A DNA stretch of 64,000 nucleotides from Orychophragmus violaceus (taxonomy: Eukaryota > Streptophyta > Magnoliopsida > Brassicales > Brassicaceae): positions 1,493,001 to 1,557,000 of the forward strand of contig CM058240.1 of assembly GCA_030180135.1 (NCBI GenBank). Direction: 5' to 3'. The notes beneath the pieces are model-generated. The model saw nothing but the letters and a program-made list of their open reading frames with translations, was not told the DNA's origin and did no database searches. Shown here piece by piece: positions 11,808 to 21,760 of the stretch. Position numbers and translations under genes: made by a program. Numbering within the stretch: the first letter of the stretch is position 1; each line of letters opens with the position of its first letter.

Positions 11808-12500
11808 GATTCCAAATTGAACAAATAAAAATAGCAAATGTGTACACTCCTACACAGATATAGAAACAAGGAAAACGAATGTTAGGCAAGCAAATAAGAT
11901 GTACATACTATATAATATTTCTTCCAGATGCATAAATCAGCTCGATATCGTAGTCTAACTGCATTGGATGACAAACCTAGCAACATACTAATTGGAAAAT
12001 TAAAGAAATGTGGTAGCTCTAAATCATATTAGCGAGGCCTTGCGCATGTTTACTTAATTGAATTCTGAATAAGATCAATTTTGAGATGATCTAAACAAAG
12101 GTAATGTCACTAGATCTGCTTTCACCCTCGCGATTACAGTTCAAACTAATACACAAGAACAACGAGATTATCGAATCGCTTGTCACAGCCACATAAAAGT
12201 TCACAATCTATGAGGATAAAAACTAAGAAAAACAGCAGATCGGCAACAGATCGAGCTATTTTTCTACATATCGAGGTCATCACTAAGCATAATACAACAA
12301 AACAAAAAACATAAATCACACAGCGAAAAGATACAGAGGAATGTGCGTACCTAATACAGGCGAGAAGCAATATGAGATGGCTAGAAAACGGAGAATCGAA
12401 ATCTCAAATTTCCAGCTACGGACCCATTTTCCGTCACTTCCTCGAGAAAATTCGAATGGCACGCGATAAGCATGCTTGGGAGAGAAAGGTATATATAAGA
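11808..12500 (-). promoter_or_regulatory. 5' UTR with intron and likely promoter of PMT26
   Basis: Reading the minus strand, a donor (TTAG|GTACGCAC, near 12350) and an acceptor (TGTGTAG|GAGTG, near 11850) suggest a 5'-UTR intron of about 500 bp. A TATATATACC-like TATA element lies near 12490. Transcript ends are inferred only. Confidence 0.45.
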
Positions 12501-12549
12501 TAGAAGATATATTGATTTGATTAGAAAATTTAATTTGTGGTCGAAAATC

Positions 12550-13205
12550 TATTTAAAAGTTAAACTAACTTGGTTGGTTTAATCAATTGGTTAAGACCTT
12601 AAGGTCCTTAACCATTATATTTTGTCGTTTAATTATAAATTTATAATTAATCATCATCATTATATAATGAATCAATATATTTTGTCGTTTATAAATTTAT
12701 AATTAATCATCATCATTATATAATAAATCAAATTGTTGATTCATTATATTAATTTTTTAAACCTTAACCATTATATTAAAAATTTAGACTATTTTGGTTA
12801 GCTTAGTCAATTGCTTAAGACCTTAACCCTTATATTTTCTGGTTTAATTATACTATTTTGGTTAGTTTAGTCAATTGCTTAAGACTTTAACCATTATATT
12901 TTGTGGTTTAATTATACTATTTTGGTTAGTTTAGTCAATTGCTTAAGCTTTAACCATTATATTTTGTGGCTTAATTAGAAATTTATAATTAACTACATCA
13001 TTATATAATAAAGCAAGTTGTTCATTCATTATATTAAAAAAAAACCTTAACCATTATATTAAAAATTTAGACTATTTTGGTTAGTTTAGTTAATTGCTTA
13101 AGACCTTAACCAATATATTTTTTGGTTTAATTATACTATTTTGATTAGTTTAGTCAATTGGTTAAGACGTTAACCATTATATTTTGTGGTTTAATTATCA
13201 TCATC
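12550..13205. repeat. 64-bp AT-rich minisatellite between PMT26 and TBL14
   Basis: The unit contains CTATTTTGGTTAGTTTAGTC, AATTGCTTAAGACCTTAACC and ATTATATTTTGTGGTTTAAT. Copies begin near 12788, 12847, 12910, 13071 and 13134, with a partial copy near 12560. They are interrupted twice by a longer TTTATAATTAATCATCATCA block. The array fills the space between two divergent genes, where both promoters should be. Confidence 0.8.
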
Positions 13206-13542
13206 ATCAATACTTAATTATCATCCAGATCCAGAGGCTTCACTTCACTGCTCGCTCATGTAAGATCCGATCATCAATCGATTTTTTTCTCCGGTAAAGA
13301 ATCTATCGTCTTCTCACCTGGAATTCAGAAATCACAAGCTCGAACTTTTGTTTTTTCACTGTATGATCGATTGTTCAAAAGATCAAACCTTTTTTGTTTC
13401 GTTCTGCTTTTGAATGATTCAATGCCTGACCTAAGATTTTACATTATGTGACTGGCCTTTTCAAGGATCTTGAACATCACCAACAGAGAAAGTAGCTTTC
13501 TTTGTTGATAGATTTGATGTTATCTCTGGCATTCAATCTAAC

Positions 13543-15694
13543 ATGTTTGGTGGGAAGAGTTACATACTCAGAGGCAGTGTATCACTTGCCTTAGTTCTCC
13601 TCATCATTTTCATGATAACACTCTTACTTTCCGAGGATTCTCTCTTTGATGTTAAACGTCAGTTCACAGCTTCTTCTTCTTCAGGTACGATTCAGTAAGA
13701 TAAAGATCCAAACTTTTGAACTCCTGTAGTCTGGTTTTGTGATACATTTTGGTTTCTTGTTCAGTTTGTAACTTTGCAAAAGGAAAATGGGTTGAAGATA
13801 GGAAGCGACCATTGTATTCTGGTTTTGAATGTAAACAATGGTTATCAACCATGTGGTCTTGTAGAGTAATGGGTAGACCTGATTTCTCTTTTGAAGGTTA
13901 CCGGTGGCAACCTCAAGGTTGCAACATGCCACAGTTTGATAGATTCACCTTCTTGTCAAGGTATGGAGAGAATTTTTGGTCTTGATTCTTTAGCCGTGAG
14001 TATAGTCATATTTCAGCCTCCCTTTTGTTAACTAAGAGTAGTCATGGACGTTTCGGTACCCGTTTAGATTCAAGTCGGGTTTTTCGGGTATCAGCTCTTT
14101 CGGTTTTGGACTATAGGATCCATTCGGGTATTTTAGATTTTTGGATCGGGTTGGGTACAGTATTTTTTGGGTTCGGGTCGGGTGAGTATTAGACTTTAAG
14201 AACCGGTATATACCCAAAAAAAATCGGGTATCTGGATACTTCGAGTATTTTGGACCCAAAATAACCATAATATAACCGAAGTAACTATGATATACCCGAA
14301 ATAACCAATTAGTTCAGGTATTTTGTACCCGAAGTAACCAAATTATAACCGAAATATCTGATCGGTTCGGATATTTTGTACCTGAATGACCAAATTCTAA
14401 CCGATTTACATGAAATCATCTTATAAAACGAAATCTGATTTACTTGAAATGTATCCGAACTACCCGTAATAACCAAACCTATATAAAATATTTATTGTAT
14501 CTAATTATAAGTATGGTTATTTCAGTTATCCTTTCAGTTCTCGGGTACTACCCGAACCAAACCGATATCCGAAAATATCTAGAGTCAAAACCCGTTCGGA
14601 TATTTTCTAGGACCCGAACCGAACTGGTCTTTTCGGGTTGGTTCCGGTTCGGTTTTTCGGATCCGGGTAAAGTGATTTTTGAAGAATAAAGTTTCTTGAA
14701 CCAGCAGTGATTCACATGGCCTTATGTAATATGATGTATATAGACTTGGTTATTGTGTGAATGTGTTGTAGTGGAGCAAGTAAAGGTCTCTCAAATTGAG
14801 TACTGCAACTTTGCTTTTTTCTTTTACAGAATGCAGAACAAGACAATAGCATTTATAGGAGACTCATTGGGACGACAACAGTTTCAATCTCTAATGTGTA
14901 TGGCCACTGGTGGTGAAGAGAGTCCAGAGGTTCAAAACGTTGGATGGGAGTACGGTCTTGTAAAACCAAAAGGAGCTCTCCGTCCTGATGGTTGGGCTTA
15001 TAGATTCCCAACCACAAACACAACAATCTTGTACTATTGGTCAGCTAGTTTATCAGATTTAGTACCCATGAACAACACTGAACCACCTCATGTTACTGCA
15101 ATGCATCTAGACCGTCCACCAGCATTCATGCAAAACTACCTTCACCGTTTCGATGTATTGGTGCTAAACACCGGTCACCATTGGAACAGAGACAAGATTG
15201 AAGGAAATCATTGGGTGATGCATGTAAATGGAACACGGGTCGGCGGCCATTTTCTCAAGGATATCAGTCATGCTAAGGATTTTACAATACACAGCGTTGT
15301 GAAGTGGCTGGATGCAAAGCTTCCGTTGCATCCTGGATTGAAAGCTTTCTTTAGGACGATTTCTCCGAGGCATTTTAGAAATGGAGATTGGAATACAGGT
15401 GGGAACTGTAACAACACGGTTCCTTTGTCTAGAGGAAGTGAAATCAGTGGTGATGATGGTTTGATTGATACAACGGTTGAGAGTGCTATGAATGGGACAA
15501 GGATCAAGATTCTTGATATAACTGCACTTTCTGAGCTAAGAGATGAAGCTCATATCTCAGGGTCTAAACTCAAACCAAGAAAACTGAAAAAGGAGAGTAA
15601 TGTGAGTTCGAATCCAACGGTGAATGATTGCTTGCATTGGTGCTTACCGGGGATCCCGGATACTTGGAATGTACTTTTCATTGCTCAGATTTAA
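13543..15694 (+). CDS. TBL14: Trichome birefringence-like protein (TBL14-type polysaccharide O-acetyltransferase)
   Basis: A Golgi type II membrane protein of the TBL/DUF231 family, whose members O-acetylate xylan, mannan or pectin. Exons 13543-13684, 13765-13960 and 14830-15694 encode 400 aa. Residues 11-31 form the signal anchor (SVSLALVLLIIFMITLLL). The PMR5N domain follows (CNFAKGKWVEDRKRPLYSG ... WQPQGC). The catalytic Ser lies in IGDSLGRQ, and the DxxH motif is DCLHWCLPG near the end. Start Met and splice phases are consistent. The acceptor substrate of this particular member cannot be read from sequence. Intron 2 (869 bp) carries a repeat island. Confidence 0.92.
14040..14690. repeat. 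TTCGGTT/GGGTA-rich repeat island 4 inside TBL14 intron 2
   Basis: Most of the intron is this repeat: TTTCGGGTATC, GGTTCGGGTCGGG, TACCCGAA and CCGAACC words in both orientations. Plain intron sequence remains only at the two ends. Confidence 0.65.
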
Positions 15695-16228
15695 AATACT
15701 CAACACCATTTATACTCAAAGGTAGTTCAGTGAATTGGCTCAGTTGATTCTTTGTTATAGAAAGGTTTTGTTTTTGAAAGGTTTTGTTTTTACATTCTTT
15801 CTTGGAGAGAAACAAAGGCTACAGTTGAGTTAGTTTGTCTTACAAATAGGTTTATAGTGGACACATATAAGAATTCATTTTTGGAAGATAAAAAAATAAA
15901 GAAAAAAATGATTGCTAATTTACATAATCTTAATGTGGAAAACCTCTCCAAAATAGGTCATAACATACTCTCAGACATTTTATTTATTTTGCAAATTTCT
16001 CAAATAAATTTTATTTTCGCCTGACATTTACCAATTTTTTATTTTCTTTTGAAAAATATCACTGAAAATATCATTGTTGTATATCAATTACTTGATAAAA
16101 TAATTTGTATATAAATTAATATTTATATTGACTTTAATATAAAATATATGGTAACATTTGTATTCAATAATTTATATTGTTAATAACTTAAAATAGATTT
16201 AAATTTCAATATTGTTAACAATTTAAAT

Positions 16229-16262
16229 TAAAAACCGTGCAACACGCATGTTATAAATTTAG
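16229..16262 (+). mobile_element. Degenerate Helitron 3' terminus
   Basis: CCGTGCAACACGCATG is a decayed GC-rich stem-loop. It is followed by TTATAAATTTAG and a T, resembling the hairpin-CTAG-T ends of the better Helitrons in this window. No matching 5' terminus was found, so the left border, somewhere in the AT-rich 15.9-16.2 kb, is unknown. Confidence 0.35.
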
Positions 16263-16502
16263 TATATATAGTTTGCTTTGCGTAATGAATCTCATTATTT
16301 TTATCTTTCGGAATTAAAATGTATATGTGTTGCTATAAAATTTAGTAATGAAATAATGTATAAATAATTAGATTTAATGTTTTATGAATTAATAGTTTTT
16401 ATTAAAATAGAGAATTTAAATAGATAATAATAATTTTTGTAAGGTCCACTTAAAAAAAAGTTTGATGAGGTGAACATTTTAGATGGAGAGTAAAAAACTC
16501 TC

Positions 16503-17458
16503 TTTTTTTTTTTTTTTTTTTTCGTCAGATAGAATTCATGGGCCGAATTCAGAATTACAAACGGGCCAAGCCCGAGACAGTAAGCAACAAGACAACGCGT
16601 GAAAAGATAAGAACAACACGGCGACGATCGCCACGTGTCAGCACCGGAGTTGCGCCATGCAGAGCCGCGATGCTCGGAGAAGGAACCGCCAGGAAGCGCC
16701 AGCACCCGTCGAGGAAACGAGGTTGCGCCGACCAGACCATCTTACTGAAATCGCCAAGAGCCGTTTGCCGACCTTAACTTCCCGAAACCGCCGCTCAAAT
16801 TCCTGCAACCAAAGAAAGCCGGTGAGGAAACTCAACTAGAAACCACCGGGACTAAGGAGACGCCGCCGCTGTCAGGACCGGAGTCCGACTGAATCCACTA
16901 AAAGCTTTCCTCAAAGCAGTGGTATACGGCCACGATATTAATCCATGAGACCCGAAGATCGAGAGAAGAGCTCCGCACAATCCAAGCAGGAGGAGACGAC
17001 TCAAGGAGAGAGATAGGGAAGAAGATCGTAGTCCTCGCGAGCGAGGAAAGCCGAAGTCAAGCCGGATGAGTCCGATGAATCGGAAATTTTATCAGCCATA
17101 AAAAACTTATGGGATTATTAAGATCAAGCTTTATACAAACAAAATCCGATCGACTAACACCAATTAAACCCAAATAAGAAACGATGCGATCGGAATCAAA
17201 ACGTAAGCAGATACAAAACGATCGGAGACATATCAAACAAACCCTTGAAGAACGAGATCCGATCGTATAGAGAACATGGGGAAAAAAGATTTCTATCTCT
17301 GAAAGATTCAAATGGGTGAAGAGAAAAGAAATCAGAAAAAAACCCCTAATCTGAAAGTTGATCCTCCATAGAACAATCGAAAGTGAGAAGCGGTGAGGAA
17401 ACTTTGAGAGAGAAAAAATCTCTCTCATACGAAGAGAGAGAAACTAATCCACTGGTCC
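16503..17458 (-). mobile_element. Non-coding poly(A) retroposon, copy 1 (Sadhu-like by structure)
   Basis: The minus-strand element is about 956 bp, GC-richer than its surroundings, and ends in a poly(A) tail (poly(T) at 16503-16522 on plus). A likely target duplication, AAAAACTCTC, is at 16493-16502 and 17459-17468. It shares ordered blocks with 42261-43089: AAGGAGACGCCGCCGC, CGATATTAATCC, a CCGATGAATCGG-like block, GGGGAAAAAAGATTTC and AAATCAGAAAAAAA. No ORF looks like reverse transcriptase. Size, poly(A) and lack of coding recall the Sadhu retroposons of Arabidopsis; that link is inference. Confidence 0.65.
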
Positions 17459-17645
17459 AAAAACTCTCCTATTATAGATAAGATTTGAGAAAAACATCAA
17501 AATTATATCCAAAAGAGAATTAGTGCTTTTTTATATATTAAAGTTGAGTTTTTTTTTAAATTGTAAAATAGTCATGTGTAAGAAAAACACAGAGACACAG
17601 TATACCCCACAAGGACAACAATAACAAGTATATTACAGTTGCGTG

Positions 17646-19678
17646 TTAGTGAAGTTTCAAAGAAGCAGCTTCATCTTCTTCTTCTTTGATGGATTCTCTT
17701 ACCGCTTTCAAAAGCCTTGGCAACAGTTTCTGCGTCGTAACAACAATACCTCTCTTGTAATCAAGATACTTCCCTTTCGAAAAGTCCAATGGATTCCCCA
17801 CTGCATCAGTCACTTTGCCTCCCGCTTCTGAAAAGACACAAATTTCAGACAAACATTTGTGTGATCATTCATGAACATTGGAACCAAAATCTACCTGAAA
17901 CTAGGATTGATCCAGCAGCGTGATTCCATATTGATTCGGGTCTTGGTTTGCGGGTAAACCTCAAGTAGACCTCTCCATCTCCTCTAGATAAAGCTGCATA
18001 CTTTGTCTGACTGTTGATCTTTATTGGAGATTCCTTTATCCCCAGTTTCTGTTCACCGCGCAAACAGAGTCAAATTCAGACTAAACTCGGACGCACACGA
18101 AAAGAAACATCGAGAATGTGAGGAAGATGTTTACCTTAGCAATAGTGTTATGGATAGGGACAGGTGTTTGGTATGACTCAAAGAAACTCGCTTTGGCCGG
18201 ATCATCAATGCTGCTTACCTCCACCTAATAACGTATTTGATAACTTCATTTAGCAAAACATATTGAAAGGGTTTACATATAAACAGAGTGGTTATGAGTA
18301 GGTTTACCTTCACAGGAGAAGAGTCAAGAACATTGAGTGACTGGACATAAGTACCAGTGCCAACCGAGCCAAAGAAAAGACAACCCATTTTCTCAGGCGA
18401 AGACTTGTATGTGTTACTAACAGCAGTTGAGGACAAAGAAAGCTTAGGACAAGCCATTACACCAAGCACTACTTTGCCTTCCACCAGCAATGCTAATCCT
18501 ATTGCATATTGTTCTCCTCTTATGAATCTACAATTTGGAAATCAACAAAACCAAGAAAACAGATACCATAATTCTGAGAATGACTAGTCTCTCAGCTGTT
18601 TAAATGAAGTTGCAAAACAAATCCAGCTACTAGTAACTAACTTGGTGACTATATATTGCTCTTAGGGGGAAATGATGAACATTTGAGTAAGTAAAAAGAC
18701 TCACCCTCTAGTGCCACCTATAGGATCCAAGATCCAATGGCGACCTTTAGGACCTCCTTCTGATTTGCCAGAGTCAATGGCGTTAAGCACATCATCAGAA
18801 GACAAAGTAGAAGCAGCATATGATTCATCAGTAGCGAGTGCATCTTTAACAAGCTCTGTAATACGTGCCAAAACTGTCTCACCAGCAAGTTTCCTTAGCT
18901 CACCAGAATCCTACACAGAGATTACAGAACCAAAAAGGTCATAAACTAGATAAGAAACAGAAACAAGCAATGTTGATTATCCATTTGGGCAGCTACCTCT
19001 TCAGCCACTAATGACACAGGTTCATTCTTGAGTTCCCTTTCTAGAACAAGGCTAACCACCGCCTGTGACCCTAAAAGAACATTTCTTTGTTTCATTTATG
19101 AGCCAAGATTGATATGAAATCTACTGATAATATCATAAAAGGTTGCACATTTGAAACCCAGAAACATTTTGCCAAAATGGGCAGTGAGATTGCAAGATAG
19201 GGTTAAGCAGAGGGCTAACCATAATCAGCAACAGTAACAGGACTATCATCTGATTTAGTCCAAACGTCAGATACCAACAAAGATTTCCTCACTTCCTGGA
19301 TACAAGCAAAGCCATTTCACTTGTTAAAATATGGTTCAAGCAGAGATGAACAGTATCACAAATCACATTGGATGGATAGTTAAAAACCCAAAATTGAAAC
19401 ATTGAAATCGAATTTCACGCCCTAATCCAAAAATATTAATCTCAGTTGACGATTTCCAAGGGAAACCAACCAATACTTTAATCCACTAAGAGTTAAAATC
19501 TGAGTCTCTCTATCGAGCACACATCCCAATGTCAACGAGATGAGAAGATGAAAAATAATCTAAATCAATAAATCAAAGATGATTATGTGATCTCAAAGAC
19601 GAGTGATCGTACGTTGCTGAGACGAGCAGCGAGAGAGACAGCTTTCTTAGCAGCAGCAAGCATTTCATCGTAAGACAT
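17646..19678 (-). CDS. SAL2: SAL2-like 3'(2'),5'-bisphosphate nucleotidase homologue with altered metal site
   Basis: A member of the inositol monophosphatase superfamily. Active members hydrolyse PAP to AMP and inositol 1,4-bisphosphate. Exons in transcript order: 19678-19613, 19295-19220, 19070-18997, 18910-18705, 18527-18308, 18224-18135, 18048-17895 and 17827-17646, giving 355 aa. Conserved: PVTVADYGSQ, SLVAEEDSGEL, HWILDP, SRGDGE, and the family C-terminus FSKGKYLD. Two catalytic positions differ. The DPIDGT motif reads DPIGGT, so the second Asp is Gly. The WDH(A/V)AG motif reads WNHAAG, so Asp is Asn. Both Asp bind Mg in the family, so activity is doubtful. I chose the Met of MSYDEM; an in-frame Met at 19783 would add a hydrophobic leader that could act as a targeting sequence. 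Confidence 0.88.
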
Positions 19679-19783
19679 TGAAACGGTTAAGAAAGAGCAG
19701 TACGAACAAAGAAGAAGATGAAGACGAAGAAGAAATCTCTGTGAGAATCGATTTATGATATGAACGAAAAACCTCTGAAGCAA

Positions 19784-20116
19784 CTCTTTATAATAAAATT
19801 TCTCTTGGGTTTTAATACGTAAATAATGATTCTTTATTTAATTTAATTAATTGTTTTCAGTACTTAAAAAAATATATTATTATGTTCACGGAAAACTTTT
19901 GCTCACGTTGTGTTTGCCTCCTCTCTTTTTTGTCCACGTGTAGTTTCCTTCTCTTAATATTTTATTTTAAATTTATTCACAAAGATTATTACATTTATGC
20001 TATGATTGGTAACACATGATTAATCGCAAAATATCAAAATTGCGTTTAAAACGCGATTTTACAAGTATTATGTTTAAATGTAATTCGTCATTAATTCCGC
20101 AAATAATCTAATATAC
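19784..20116. other. AT-rich spacer upstream of the SAL2-like gene
   Basis: Contains the 5' flank of the SAL2-like gene and AT-rich DNA with no gene or repeat that I recognise. Confidence 0.4.
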
Positions 20117-20470
20117 ACACAAAAAACATGACTTGTCAAAAATATAGCACCAAGGAAGAAAAATCATAAAAATAGCACAAAAACATGTTTTGTCACTAAA
20201 TTAGCCCTAACTCTAAATCTTAAATACTAAACCCTAAACCCTAAATACTAAACCCTAACCTTGAATAATAAACCCTAACCCTAAATACAAAACCCTAAAC
20301 CCTAAATAATAAACCCTAAACCCTAAATAATTAACCTTAAACCCTAAATCTATATAATGCTAATAGAATCTCTTTGTAACCTTAAAATAATGCTAAAACA
20401 TGTGAATTATTTTCCTTGGTGCTATATTTATGATAAGGTATATTTTTTGTGCTATTTTATGACTTTTCTC
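20117..20470. mobile_element. MITE-like element with internal telomere-like CCCTAAA repeats, copy 1
   Basis: The outer parts are imperfect inverted repeats built from AAAATAGCACAAAAAACATG and AATATAGCACCAAGG. The centre (about 20218-20350) is a degenerate array of AAACCCTAAATACTAA and AACCCTAAACCCTAA. A second copy, in opposite orientation, is at 45745-46110. Being flanked by the same inverted arms shows a mobile unit, not a telomere-fusion scar. Confidence 0.7.
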
Positions 20471-21389
20471 AAGATTTACATAACATAATTCCTAAAGTAA
20501 TAAATAACAAGTGCACAATGTGACAATCCAAATGAGGAAAACATATAGTGTGTATATATATATATTAACATTTAGACCAAAATAATAATATATATAGTAT
20601 ATATATACATAAACAATCCAAGAATGGACTGGTCCAGCACAAAGATATTTTTCTTTAGAAAGAGATATTTATAGAACAATAATTTATGTAATTTACCAAA
20701 CCAAAACAATTAAATTGAATGCTTCTTATTGAGATGAGAATAATATCATGTTAGATTCTTTGTCTGGCAAGAAACAGTGTATGTTCACCAAAAAAAGTAA
20801 AAAAATTTGGGTACATTGTATTTAATTATCTCAACCTTTTGTAAAATGATTTTATTCTAAAGACGTTATGCTGAGTTTTTCTTTCCAAAGGAGAATAGAT
20901 TCTTTATTTCATTTTATAGTTATAATTAAATAGTTAGAGTCTAAGTGTCATCTTAACCGGTAACACTACACAAAATGCTTTAAATATGTTGAATGTGACG
21001 TGTGACCATTTGTCCCGATCTCATCAATCTTTCGTCGAAAAACAGGTTGGTGTGTTATCATTAGCACTAAAATATCTTGAATAACAGTGGGATTATCAAC
21101 AGTAAATATACCATCAATTTAATGTTAACGTTTTGACAACTGCTTTTGTTTATCATGATGTGTCTCTTCGAATCCTTCATCGTGAGTGGGAAATTATTGG
21201 GATTATTGGGAATAAAAATCTAGAATTTCAACTTTTTGTGGATTAAAAGATACAAAATATAAATATGTATGTTGTTAAAAAAAATAATAATATATGGAAG
21301 GATTTTAGGCGTTGATGTTGATCGTATCTTACCAATGTATGCATAAGTTGAAATTATCAGTGTTAAAAAAATGGAAGGATTCTAGGCTA
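20471..21389. other. AT-rich spacer without recognisable gene
   Basis: Contains short TA microsatellites near 20555 and 20590 and otherwise unique AT-rich DNA. I see no gene, structured RNA or bounded repeat. Confidence 0.4.
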
Positions 21390-21760
21390 CTTTTAATCGA
21401 ACCGAATTTGCCGTTATTTTTAGTTCTCGGTTTGCTTCAATGAACCAAACGGTTAACCAAACTTTTATTTAAATAAACTAAAATAAATAATTTAGCCAAA
21501 ATATTTTAAAATATTAAACCGATTCGATATAATTAAATATACCGAAAATTAACTGAAATTATCCGTACCGATCCGAATATATTCAAAATTAATTGATCTA
21601 ACCGAAATTATCCAAAATTATCCAGAATTTTCGGTTTATTTTGGTAAAAAATAATAATAATAAACAGAAAAACAAAAAATCGAACCGAAAAGAAATTTCG
21701 GATAGTTCCGGCCAAAAAATTCGAAACGGAATAAACCAAACCGAAGAATCAAAGTCCGAG
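21390..21760. repeat. TTCGGTT-rich repeat island 5, overlapping the end of the MATH gene
   Basis: Dense in CCGAA and TTCGGTT words. The last exon of the MATH gene (minus strand) runs into it, so the final ~35 codons and the stop codon are repeat-derived. Confidence 0.65.

Noticed and set aside
16538..16839. Overlapping ORFs of 60-107 aa on both strands
   Set aside because: They lie in the GC-rich non-coding retroposon, are not conserved with the copy at 42.3-43.1 kb, and match no known domain.
17646..19678. Calling the SAL2-like gene a simple pseudogene
   Set aside because: All exons, splice sites and frame are intact; only specific catalytic residues differ, so it is kept as a coding gene.
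20218..20350. Interstitial telomere or chromosome-fusion scar (AAACCCTAA arrays)
   Set aside because: The array is degenerate and lies between the same inverted arms as a second, inverted copy at 45.8-46.1 kb, so a mobile element explains it better.
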